From contig UQIN01000021.1 of NCBI GenBank assembly GCA_900541035.1, forward strand, positions 1-43,328: a DNA stretch of 43,328 nucleotides, written 5' to 3'. Every line of letters begins with the position of its first letter. Position 1 is the stretch's first letter. Below, piece by piece: positions 34,217-41,529 of this stretch. The position numbers were made by a program, and so were the translations under genes. The notes below the pieces were generated by a model. It searched no databases. It saw nothing but the letters and a program-made list of their open reading frames with translations, and was not told the DNA's origin. Source of the DNA: an uncultured Collinsella sp. GTDB lineage: Bacteria > Actinomycetota > Coriobacteriia > Coriobacteriales > Coriobacteriaceae.

Positions 34217-34250
34217 CGTTGGCGTCAATGTTGTCGGTGGTCGTCCGCCT

Positions 34251-34955
34251 CTAGCGTTCGTCCACGAGCTTGGCGACGAGGGCTTTGAGCTCGGCCACCT
34301 CTCGCTCGAGTTCCTTGACGCGGCGGGCGTTCTCGGTGATGCCCTGGCGGTTGAGCGCGGACTGCTCGGCGGCGTCGTCGGGCATGTACTCGCGATGCTG
34401 CTTGGCATCGAAGCTCTCCTCGAACACGCGGCAGCCGTTGCGCTTGATGATGCGTCCCGGCACGCCCACGACGGTGCAGTTGTCGGGCACGTCCTTGACG
34501 ACAACCGAGTTGCCGCCGATCTTGACGTTGTTGCCGATGCGAATGTTGCCGAGCACCTTGGCGCCTGTGCCCACGGTGACGTTGTTGCCCAGGGTGGGGT
34601 GGCGCTTGCCGGTCTCGTTGCCGGTGCCGCCGAGCGTGACGCCCTGGTAGAGCACGCAGTTGTCGCCCACGATAGTGGTTTCGCCAATGACGACCCCCAT
34701 GGCGTGGTCGATAAAGAAGTGCTTGCCGATTTGCGCGGCGGGGTGAATCTCGACGCCGGTGATATGGCGGGTGAGCTGCGAGAGCACGCGGGCGAGTGAG
34801 CGATGGCCGTGCTCCCAGAGCCAGTGCTCGGGCACATGGTTCCACTTGGCGTGCAGGCCGGGGTAAGACAAGAAGATGACCAGGCCGTTTTGCGCGGCGG
34901 GATCCTGCGCCTGGACAGTCTTGATGTCCTCGCGAATGGTATTGATAAAGCTCAC
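34251..34955 (-). CDS. cysE: Serine O-acetyltransferase
   Basis: CysE transfers acetyl from acetyl-CoA to serine, giving O-acetylserine for cysteine synthesis. The 234-residue protein has a short N-terminal helical part and a left-handed beta-helix of hexapeptide repeats (IHPAAQIGKHFFIDHAMGVV, IGETTIVGDNCVLYQGVTLG). The catalytic DHAMG histidine is present, as is the loop GKRHPTLGNNV. Unusually, the last 30 residues form a leucine-heptad coiled coil (VKELEREVAELKALVAKLVD). The shorter N-terminus fits the EpsC-like Gram-positive type. I chose the GTG at 34955 because AGGGAGGG lies six bases upstream; the longer frame has no such site. Confidence 0.93.
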   Translation of the reverse strand: MSFINTIREDIKTVQAQDPAAQNGLVIFLSYPGLHAKWNHVPEHWLWEHGHRSLARVLSQLTRHITGVEIHPAAQIGKHFFIDHAMGVVIGETTIVGDNCVLYQGVTLGGTGNETGKRHPTLGNNVTVGTGAKVLGNIRIGNNVKIGGNSVVVKDVPDNCTVVGVPGRIIKRNGCRVFEESFDAKQHREYMPDDAAEQSALNRQGITENARRVKELEREVAELKALVAKLVDER

Positions 34956-35179
34956 CGTCTGCCCTCCCTTAGCGCCGCGACAATGCAATTCAATAAAGTA
35001 TAGCGATTCGCTAGGGATTAGGAAGAGCAATCTTTCACGGCTTTGCGTGACAGGTGTCAGTTATGCAAACTTGCTGGTAATGGAGTCATGCTTTTGTGCG
35101 GTCGCGTGCATGGTCGCGCCGCAACCGTATACTGGTCAACTTGGACGTGTCCGCGCCCACAACTGAGAGGTTTTACTTC

Positions 35180-35818
35180 ATGGGTTTCATCAATTTCATT
35201 GCCGAGCTGCTTAAGGACCCGCGCACCGCGATCGCCAGTTGGATTGCCGCCGGCCCGCTTATGGCCTACGGCTGCGTGTTCCTGATCATCTTTATCGAGA
35301 CGGGCGTGGTGTTCTTCCCGTTCCTTCCCGGCGATTCGCTGCTGTTTGCCTCGGGCTTCTTTGCCCACAACGGCGGCTTTAACATCGTGGCTTTGCTGGC
35401 CGTTGCATGGGCCGCTGCCATCTTGGGCGATCAGTGCAACTTTATGATCGGTCACTTCTTTGGCAAAAAGATCATTGCCTCGGGCAAGGTGAAGGCCATG
35501 ACGCCCGAGCGCATTAAAAAGTCCGAGGATTTCTTGGACAAGTGGGGCCACCTGGCCATCTTCCTGGGCCGCTTCTTCCCGTTTATCCGCACCTTTGTGC
35601 CTTTTATCGCCGGTATGGGCGGCATGCACTGGCGTAACTTTGTCATCTACAACGTGCTGGGCGGCATTACCTGGTCGACGCTCTTTACGCTGCTGGGCTA
35701 CTTCTTTGGCGGCATTCCCTTTGTGCAGGAGCACTTTGAGCTGCTGATTATCGGCATCGTCGCCGTGTCGATCATCCCGACCGTGGTCGGTTTGGTCAAG
35801 GCCAAGCTGGGCAAATAG
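35180..35818 (+). CDS. DedA-family membrane protein
   Basis: The 212-residue integral membrane protein belongs to the DedA/SNARE-associated family. Some members flip undecaprenyl phosphate or other lipids across the membrane; which lipid applies here is unknown. The motifs FPFLPGDSLLFASG and the second-half FLGRFFPFIRTFVPFIAGMG are characteristic, with hydrophobic segments between and a last segment near 185-207. I chose the ATG at 35180 with GAGAGG about ten bases upstream; the frame is open earlier but encodes no conserved residues. It diverges from cysE and ends in a terminator. Confidence 0.92.
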   Translation: MGFINFIAELLKDPRTAIASWIAAGPLMAYGCVFLIIFIETGVVFFPFLPGDSLLFASGFFAHNGGFNIVALLAVAWAAAILGDQCNFMIGHFFGKKIIASGKVKAMTPERIKKSEDFLDKWGHLAIFLGRFFPFIRTFVPFIAGMGGMHWRNFVIYNVLGGITWSTLFTLLGYFFGGIPFVQEHFELLIIGIVAVSIIPTVVGLVKAKLGK

Positions 35819-35857
35819 AACGCGTAGATCGAGCCAGCGCGCAAACCGTGCAGTTGA

Positions 35858-35890
35858 GGCCCGTCACCGCTTACGGTGGCGGGCCTTTTT
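35858..35890 (+). terminator. Rho-independent terminator after the DedA gene
   Basis: GGCCCGTCACC pairs with GGTGGCGGGCC (one wobble), then TTTTTGCTT. Confidence 0.88.
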
Positions 35891-36115
35891 GCTTCGGTCA
35901 AATGAAAATACTTTACTTAGTTAAAGAAAAGCGTTTTATCCGACGCGTGTGCGGAGTACAATCTCGTGCATGCGAATCGACGTGCCATCGGCTTCGATGC
36001 CGTTCGCGTGTCCCGTCCGGCTCTACGCTCCGGGCGTGCGACGTTGCGACGCGGTCGGCCCCGGTCCTTGCGTGCGGGTTCGCGAGTATGCAACTGTGTA
36101 TGTAAGGAGCGACAT

Positions 36116-37168
36116 ATGACTGTCGAGAAGAAGGATGTCGATTGGGGTAGCCTCGGCTTTGGCTACATGAAGACCGATTACAGCTACGAGGCTCATTGGA
36201 AGGATGGCGAGTGGGACGAGGGCGGCCTGACTACCGACCACACCCTGCATGTCTCCGAGTGCGGTGGCATCTTCCATTACTGCCAGGAGGTCTTTGAGGG
36301 CCTGAAGGCCTACACCGCCGAGGACGGCAGCATCGTTTGCTTCCGTCCCGACATGAACGCCGAGCGTATGTACAACTCTGCGCAGCGCCTCGAGATGCCC
36401 CCGTTCCCCAAGGACAAGTTCGTTGAGGCCGTCAAGCAGGTCGTTTCTGCCAACGCCGCCTGGGTTCCGCCCTTCGGTTCCGGCGCGACCCTGTACGTGC
36501 GTCCGTTTATGATCGGCTCCGGTGACGTGATCGGCGTGGCTCCCGCTCCTGAGTACACGTTCCGCATTCTCGTGACCCCGGTCGGTCCGTACTTTAAGGG
36601 TGGCCTTAAGCCCGTCAAGCTGCGCGTTTCCGAGTATGACCGTGCGGCACCGCACGGCACCGGCAACATCAAGGCCGGCCTCAACTACGCCATGTCCCTC
36701 AAGCCCACGATGGAGGCCCATCGCGAGGGCTATGCCGAGAACCTGTATCTCGACTCCGAGTCCCGCACCTATGTCGAGGAGACCGGTGGCGCCAACGTCC
36801 TGTTCGTGAAGGAGGACGGCACGCTCGTCGTTCCGCAGTCGCACACCGACTCCATCCTGCCCTCCATCACCCGCCGTTCGCTCGTTCAGGTTGCTCAGGA
36901 CCTGGGCATGACCGTTGACCAGCGTCCCGTCGAGTGGGCCGAGGTCAAGGCCGGCACCTTTGTCGAGTGCGGCCTGTGCGGCACCGCTGCCGTCATCTCC
37001 CCGGTTGGCGAGATCGACAACAAGGTTTACGGCGCCGACGAGACCGTGACCTTCCCGGCTGGCTACACCGAGATCGGCCCTGTGATGAAGAAGCTCCGCG
37101 AGACTCTGACTGGTATCCAGTCTGGTGCTGTTGAGGATAAGCACGACTGGGTTTACACCGTCGCGTAA
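36116..37168 (+). CDS. ilvE: Branched-chain amino acid aminotransferase
   Basis: IlvE is a fold-type IV PLP enzyme that interconverts leucine, isoleucine and valine with their 2-keto acids. The 350-residue chain has HVSECGGIFHYCQEVFEGLK (substrate and strand region), RPFMIGSG, the PLP lysine segment GTGNIKAGLNYAMSL, YVEETGGANVLF and the C-terminal GTAAVISPVGEI. The length and GLNYA variant fit the larger bacterial/eukaryotic-like class. AAGGAG sits seven bases before the ATG at 36116; the open frame continues 50 codons upstream without a conserved sequence. I saw no T-box or leucine-rich leader peptide in the 225 bases between the DedA terminator and the start. Confidence 0.94.
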   Translation: MTVEKKDVDWGSLGFGYMKTDYSYEAHWKDGEWDEGGLTTDHTLHVSECGGIFHYCQEVFEGLKAYTAEDGSIVCFRPDMNAERMYNSAQRLEMPPFPKDKFVEAVKQVVSANAAWVPPFGSGATLYVRPFMIGSGDVIGVAPAPEYTFRILVTPVGPYFKGGLKPVKLRVSEYDRAAPHGTGNIKAGLNYAMSLKPTMEAHREGYAENLYLDSESRTYVEETGGANVLFVKEDGTLVVPQSHTDSILPSITRRSLVQVAQDLGMTVDQRPVEWAEVKAGTFVECGLCGTAAVISPVGEIDNKVYGADETVTFPAGYTEIGPVMKKLRETLTGIQSGAVEDKHDWVYTVA

Positions 37169-37210
37169 TTAGCCTTTCCTGTCCGGGCAGAGAGTAAGCT
37201 CCCTCCCGGC

Positions 37211-37311
37211 GCGTCCTCGGACATGCAAGAAGCCCTCGCTGCGCACTTCGTGCGGCGAGGGCTTCTTGCGTCCTGCGGAGTGTGCCTAAAAGTAAACTGA
37301 TGGCGGGCCCT
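37211..37311. repeat. Copy 1 of a large cruciform-like repeat
   Basis: The segment 37211-37282 matches 39801-39872, starting GCGTCCTCGGACATGCAAGA. It contains the perfect 15-bp stem GCAAGAAGCCCTCGC/GCGAGGGCTTCTTGC with a nested CGCAC/GTGCG tip. Sequence similarity continues on the right to about 37311 (GGCGGGCCCTGCG), but the left outer arm is not complementary here. It starts about 40 bases after ilvE. Confidence 0.85.
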
Positions 37312-37352
37312 GCGATGTCCGGTCTTCGGCGGATTACTGCTGGGGGAATAAT

Positions 37353-37483
37353 GGCGCGCTTCGCGCGTTTGGAAAGGGCTTCGTGCTGCGGAATGCATTC
37401 AGAGGGAAACCCGACGGGTCCCTTCGTCCTCGGTCTTCTGGGATTGGGGCTGGAGAGAATTAGGTGCGCTTCGCGCGTTTTGG
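37353..37483 (+). repeat. Two copies of a GCGCGC-rich short repeat
   Basis: GGCGCGCTTCGCGCGTTTGG at 37353 recurs as GGTGCGCTTCGCGCGTTTTG at 37463; each is itself a small palindrome. They lie in the 522-base gap between ilvE and larA. I found no convincing gene there, so the gap probably holds the larA promoter and leader plus repeat DNA. Confidence 0.55.
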
Positions 37484-37690
37484 ATGGGGTCTATCCCGGT
37501 GGCGCATTTGGCGCTTCTCGCCTTATGACTGTAGCGGCCGCGGTCCCGTTTTGGATCACGGCTGTTTTGTTGTGGGCCAAATATGAACGTTGTGTTAACG
37601 AGTCGGTGGACGGTGGTGTTTTTCGGTGAGCGGCGTATCCTTCCAACGGTTTATCTAGTGTGTCAGTTGAAAGGAAGAGGGCGCTCGTCA

Positions 37691-38968
37691 TTGTTTGAAT
37701 GTGAACTGCCGTTTGACCACAAGACGTTGCATCTGGAGCTCGAGGATAAGAACTTCGCGGGTGTGATGGAAGGTCATCAAAACGAGTTTAAGACTACAAA
37801 ATCGCAGGAAGAGCTGGTAGAGGAGTCGCTTGCCAACCCTTATGGCTCGCCTTCGCTCGAGGAGCTTTGTGCTGGCAAGAAGGATATCGTCATCATTAGC
37901 TCCGACCATACGCGCCCCGTTCCCTCGCGTGTGACGATGCCTATTCTGCTGCATCACATCCACTCCGCTGCGCCTGAGGCGCGCGTTCGCATTCTGGTTG
38001 CTACGGGTATGCATCGTCCGTCGACGCACGAGGAGCTCGTCAACAAGTACGGCGAGGAGATCGTTGCCAACGAGGAAATCGTTATGCACGTCGCGACTGA
38101 CGACAGCATGATGAAAAAGATCGGCACTCTGCCTTCTGGCGGCGAGTGCATCATCAACAAGATTGCCGCCGATTGCGATCTGCTGCTTGCCGAGGGCTTT
38201 ATTGAGCCGCACTTCTTTGCCGGTTTCTCTGGCAGCCGCAAGTCTGTCCTGCCTGGCATCGCCAGCTACAAGACCATCATGTACAACCACAACGGTCAGT
38301 TTGTGAATGATTCCCACTCGCGTGCCGGCAACCTGTGCCACAATCACGTGAGCGAGGACATGTTTGCTGCCGCCGAGATGGCTCACCTTGCCTTTGTGCT
38401 TAACGTGGTGCTCAACGGCAAGCACGAGGTCATCGGCTCCTTTGCCGGCGACATCCACAAGGCGCACGAGGCCGGCTGCGAGTTCGTGAAGAGCCTTGCC
38501 GGCGTTGAGCCCGTCGAGTGCGAGATTGCCATCACCACCAACGGCGGCTACCCGCTCGACCAGAACATTTACCAGGCCGTAAAGGGCATGTGCGCTGCCG
38601 AGGCCACACTTCCCGAGGGCGGCGTGATCATTGATGTCGCCGGTTGCGCCGACGGTCACGGTGGCGAGGGCTTCTATCACAACATCGCCGACAACGATCC
38701 GGCAGAGTTTGAGCGCGCCTGCATCGACCGTCCTAAGGACGAGACCCTGCCCGACCAGTGGACGAGCCAGATCTTTGCCCGCATCCTGGCGCATCACCCT
38801 GTGATCATGGTCACCGACCTGTGCGATCACCAGATGATCAAGGATATGCACATGACGCCGGTCAACACCCTCGAGGAGGCGCTCAAGCTCGCCTTTGAGA
38901 TGAAGGGTGCCGATGCCAAGGTGGCCGTCATTCCCGATGGCCTGGGCGTTGTCGTCGCGCAGCACTAG
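37691..38968 (+). CDS. larA: LarA, nickel-pincer-dependent lactate racemase family protein
   Basis: LarA interconverts L- and D-lactate using a nickel-pincer nucleotide bound to a lysine. I place the start at TTG 37691, eleven bases after the end of AAGGAAGAGG. From there the 425-residue protein puts the key residues at the same numbers as in L. plantarum LarA: D72 and R75 in SDHTRPVPS, H108 in GMHRPS, H174 in EPHFFAGFS, K184 in GSRKSVLPG and H200 in MYNH. This agreement supports both start and function, although related LarA homologues racemise other 2-hydroxy acids. The open frame begins earlier (37583) with unconserved residues. A MIP channel gene follows after 49 bases. Confidence 0.93.
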   Translation: MFECELPFDHKTLHLELEDKNFAGVMEGHQNEFKTTKSQEELVEESLANPYGSPSLEELCAGKKDIVIISSDHTRPVPSRVTMPILLHHIHSAAPEARVRILVATGMHRPSTHEELVNKYGEEIVANEEIVMHVATDDSMMKKIGTLPSGGECIINKIAADCDLLLAEGFIEPHFFAGFSGSRKSVLPGIASYKTIMYNHNGQFVNDSHSRAGNLCHNHVSEDMFAAAEMAHLAFVLNVVLNGKHEVIGSFAGDIHKAHEAGCEFVKSLAGVEPVECEIAITTNGGYPLDQNIYQAVKGMCAAEATLPEGGVIIDVAGCADGHGGEGFYHNIADNDPAEFERACIDRPKDETLPDQWTSQIFARILAHHPVIMVTDLCDHQMIKDMHMTPVNTLEEALKLAFEMKGADAKVAVIPDGLGVVVAQH

Positions 38969-39017
38969 TGCGCGGCCTAAACGAATCGTTTGTAACCGAC
39001 AAGAAAGATAAGGTTTT

Positions 39018-39749
39018 ATGCTTACCAAACTCCTCTGTGAATTCGGCGCAACGGCCCTCATGATCATCTTTGGCGTGGGCGTGCACTGCGATACCGTGCT
39101 CAAGGGCACCAAGTATCAGGGCTCCGGCCACATGTTTGCCATCACCACCTGGTCTTTTGGCATCTCGGTCTGCCTGTTTGTCTTTGGCGGTGCCGTGTGC
39201 ATGAACCCCGCCATGGTGCTTGCCCAGTGCATCGTAGGCCTGGTGCCGTGGAGCAGCTGCATCCCCTTCATGATTGCCGATATGCTCGGCGGCTTTGTGG
39301 GTGCCGTAATCGCTTGGCTTATGTATGCCGATGAGTTCAAGGCTTCCGATGGCGTCGTCGATCCCATTGCCCAGCGCAATATCTTCTCGACCAACCCCAC
39401 CACCGAGGGTACGAACTATGCCCGTAATTTCTTCTGCGAGGCTATCTGCACTTTTGTGTTCATCAGCGCCATCCTTGCTGCTGCTAACCGTGCTGGCGAG
39501 AACGTCCTGATGCTCGCTATCTGCGTCGGCCTGATCGTTTGGGCCGTTGGCATGGGCATGGGCGGCATCACCGGCTTCGCCATGAACCAAGCCCGTGACC
39601 TTGGTCCTCGCATGGCCTATCAGGTGCTGCCGATCAAGAACAAGGCTGACAACAACTGGAAGTACGGCCTGCTCGTTCCTGGCATCGCTCCGTTTGTCGG
39701 TGCCGCTCTGGCCGCGCTGTTTGTGCACGGTTTCTTGGGCATGTTCTAG
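39018..39749 (+). CDS. MIP-family aquaglyceroporin (LarD/GlpF-like)
   Basis: The 243-residue channel protein has six membrane segments and two half-helices. The first box is normal (GGAVCMNPAMVLAQ) but the second reads FAMNQARDLGPR, with NQA replacing NPA; the arginine of the selectivity filter is kept. The following DLGPR is typical of glycerol facilitators. In L. plantarum a MIP protein, LarD, encoded in the lar operon carries lactic acid. The position 49 bases after larA supports the same role here, which is inferred. AAGATAAGG lies before the ATG. Glycerol transport is the alternative. Confidence 0.88.
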   Translation: MLTKLLCEFGATALMIIFGVGVHCDTVLKGTKYQGSGHMFAITTWSFGISVCLFVFGGAVCMNPAMVLAQCIVGLVPWSSCIPFMIADMLGGFVGAVIAWLMYADEFKASDGVVDPIAQRNIFSTNPTTEGTNYARNFFCEAICTFVFISAILAAANRAGENVLMLAICVGLIVWAVGMGMGGITGFAMNQARDLGPRMAYQVLPIKNKADNNWKYGLLVPGIAPFVGAALAALFVHGFLGMF

Positions 39750-39773
39750 TCCAAGACAATTGATATAACGCCC

Positions 39774-39900
39774 GGGTCCGGCATAGGTTAACTTTCCGCC
39801 GCGTCCTCGGACATGCAAGAAGCTCCCGCTGCGCACTTCGTGCGGCGGGAGCTTCTTGCGTCCTGCGGAGTGCGGCGGAAAGTTAACCTATGCCGGACCC
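39774..39900. repeat. Copy 2 of the large cruciform-like repeat, with perfect outer arms
   Basis: Outer arms 39774-39800 (GGGTCCGGCATAGGTTAACT onward) and 39874-39900 are perfect 27-bp inverted repeats. Inside is a 15-bp perfect stem GCAAGAAGCTCCCGC/GCGGGAGCTTCTTGC with a CGCAC/GTGCG tip. Between the outer and inner stems lie the related direct copies GTCCTCGGA and GTCCTGCGGA. It begins 24 bases after the aquaporin stop and has no T-run. Confidence 0.9.
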
Positions 39901-39964
39901 TGCGGGAATCCAGTTGCGTTCGAACAAGCAACCAACATATATATCTGAATTTGGATGTGGTGGG

Positions 39965-40040
39965 CACTTTGTTGTTAGGCGCTTTGAGGTGCGAGTGACA
40001 CTTTGGGATGCGTGGCGCCTTGGGGTGGGGCGGTGCTTTG
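39965..40040 (+). repeat. Degenerate short tandem motif, YRCYTTG
   Basis: CACTTTG (39965), CGCTTTG (39980), CACTTTG (39999), CGCCTTG (40016) and TGCTTTG (40034) recur every 15-19 bases, most followed by GGGRTG or GAGGTG. The stretch lies between the large repeat and the 3' end of tetR. The rest of the 310-base gap shows no gene. Confidence 0.4.
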
Positions 40041-40059
40041 GGATGAGAGGCTTACTTAC

Positions 40060-40599
40060 TTAGTTGAAGAGGGGTTTTATGGCTGATAGGTAATCTTTTG
40101 CCACATCGGCCTTATCTGCTTGGAAGTTGTGCCAGGCCCACCATTGGACCATTCCTACGAAGCTTGAGGCTATGTGGTGTAGTAGGAAACTGCAGTCCAT
40201 GGTGCCGGCGGGGCCTGAGGGGTCGACGGGCACGGTTTCGGCTGCTCGCGACATGATGGTCTTGCGTAAGCAGTCGGCGAAGACGCGTGAGCCGGCGCCA
40301 GCTACCAGCGCTCGGACGCCTTGGCGACGTTCCCAGAGGTTGTTGAGGATATGCTCGACTTGTACGAGCGGATCATCGAGTGGCGTGCCATCGTCGTCGA
40401 GGGCATGGGTGCAGATATCGCACACGAGCTCAGCGAGCAGGTCATCTTTGCTCTTGAAGAGCCCGTAGAACGTGGCCCGACCTACGTGGGCACGAGCGAT
40501 GATGTCGCCGACGGCGATCTTGCCGTAGTCTTCCTCGCACAGGAGCTCGGAGAACGCCGCAACGATGGCAGCACGGCTTTTTGCCTTGCGGGCATCCAT
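40060..40599 (-). CDS. TetR/AcrR-family transcriptional regulator
   Basis: The 179-residue protein has an N-terminal TetR helix-turn-helix (FSELLCEEDYGKIAVGDIIA, RAHVGRATFYGLFKSKDDLL) at about 10-55 and a helical ligand domain. The ending MVQWWAWHNFQADKADVAKD resembles the TetR group related to dihydroxyacetone-kinase regulators. Its ATG at 40599 lies two bases after the larC stop, so it is the third gene of a larB-larC-tetR unit. I infer that it controls lar genes or senses a related metabolite. The frame is open a further 87 codons into larC, but that stretch is Arg/His-rich shadow sequence. Confidence 0.92.
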   Translation of the reverse strand: MDARKAKSRAAIVAAFSELLCEEDYGKIAVGDIIARAHVGRATFYGLFKSKDDLLAELVCDICTHALDDDGTPLDDPLVQVEHILNNLWERRQGVRALVAGAGSRVFADCLRKTIMSRAAETVPVDPSGPAGTMDCSFLLHHIASSFVGMVQWWAWHNFQADKADVAKDYLSAIKPLFN

Positions 40600-40601
40600 G
40601 G

Positions 40602-41519
40602 CTATGCGTCCGCGTGAACGAGCAGGCAGCGGAGCGTGCCGGAGCAACCCTCGTAGGGACGTTTGCCGGCGCCGTAGCCGACGGCTTCGATGCGGTAGCG
40701 TGAGGGCAGTTGGTCGGACGTGCGCAGCGCGGTGACGATGGCGGCGCCCGTGGGCGTCACGAGCTCGCCGGCGACCGGTGCAGGCGTGAGGGCGATATTG
40801 CCCGCCTGACACAGGTTGACGACAGCGGGGACGGGAATGGGCATGAGGCCGTGGGCGCAACGGATGGTTCCGTGGCCCTCGGAGAGCGACTCGACCACAA
40901 TTTCCTCAATACCCAGATCGTCGAGGCAGATGGCGACAGAGCAGATGTCGACGATGGAGTCGACGGCGCCCACCTCGTGAAACAGGACGGTGTCGGGCGT
41001 TTTGCCGTGAGCCTTTGCCTCGGCATCAGCGAGTACGGAAAAAATGGCGAGGGCACGACGCTTGGCACCATCGCTTAGCCGTGAGCCATCGATGATGGCA
41101 GTGACATCCGCCAAAGAACGGTGGTGATGGTGGTGGGCGTGATGGTGACCCTCGTGGCCATGACCGTGGGCCTCATGGTCATGATCGTGGCAGTGCTCGT
41201 GTTCGTGCTCGCCATGGTCATGATGGTGGTGCTCATGCTCGTGCGTGTGCTCGGCAGCTGCTTCGTTGCCGTAGAGCCAGGCCATATCGTGATCGTGGTT
41301 CTCGAGCTCCTCTGCAAGCTGGACGTCGAAATCGCAGGCGTCGATGCCATGCTTGTTTGCACGCGTGACGGCAATCTCAAAGCCGTCGACCGGCAGCGTG
41401 GCGAGCTGTTCGCGCAGGTGCTCCTCGCTGGCGCCCAGGTCGAGCAGGGCCGCGACGGTCATGTCGCCGCTGATGCCCGAGGTGCCGTCGATGATAAGCG
41501 TGTGCTGATGGTTGGACAT
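40602..41519 (-). CDS. larC: LarC N-terminal half (LarC1-like) nickel insertion protein
   Basis: LarC is the CTP-dependent enzyme that inserts nickel into the pincer cofactor. This 305-residue protein begins with LIIDGTSGISGDMTVAALLD and contains LFHEVGAVDSIVDI, HGLMPIPVPAV, GELVTPTGAAI and GYGAGKR, all in the N-terminal LarC half. Residues 91-133 include 25 histidines, a probable nickel store. It stops soon after GYGAGKR, where full LarC continues for another 120-150 residues (LarC2, the CTP-binding half). In L. plantarum the two halves are joined by frameshifting, but here tetR begins two bases after the stop. AAGGAGC precedes the ATG. Confidence 0.9.
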   Translation of the reverse strand: MSNHQHTLIIDGTSGISGDMTVAALLDLGASEEHLREQLATLPVDGFEIAVTRANKHGIDACDFDVQLAEELENHDHDMAWLYGNEAAAEHTHEHEHHHHDHGEHEHEHCHDHDHEAHGHGHEGHHHAHHHHHRSLADVTAIIDGSRLSDGAKRRALAIFSVLADAEAKAHGKTPDTVLFHEVGAVDSIVDICSVAICLDDLGIEEIVVESLSEGHGTIRCAHGLMPIPVPAVVNLCQAGNIALTPAPVAGELVTPTGAAIVTALRTSDQLPSRYRIEAVGYGAGKRPYEGCSGTLRCLLVHADA

Positions 41520-41529
41520 GAAATGCTCC

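Noticed and set aside
35891..36115. T-box or branched-chain attenuator before ilvE
   Set aside because: I found no TGGNACCGCG-type antiterminator box, no Leu/Ile/Val-rich leader peptide and no terminator immediately before the gene.
37688..39112. 474-codon minus-strand frame opposite larA
   Set aside because: larA is certain from its active-site residues; the opposite frame has shadow composition.
40600..40860. Open frame continuing 87 codons upstream of tetR through the larC end, possibly a LarC-TetR frameshift fusion
   Set aside because: The stretch is Arg/His/Pro-rich shadow sequence of larC, and the tetR ATG lies at the expected TetR start. Nothing in the frame resembles LarC2.
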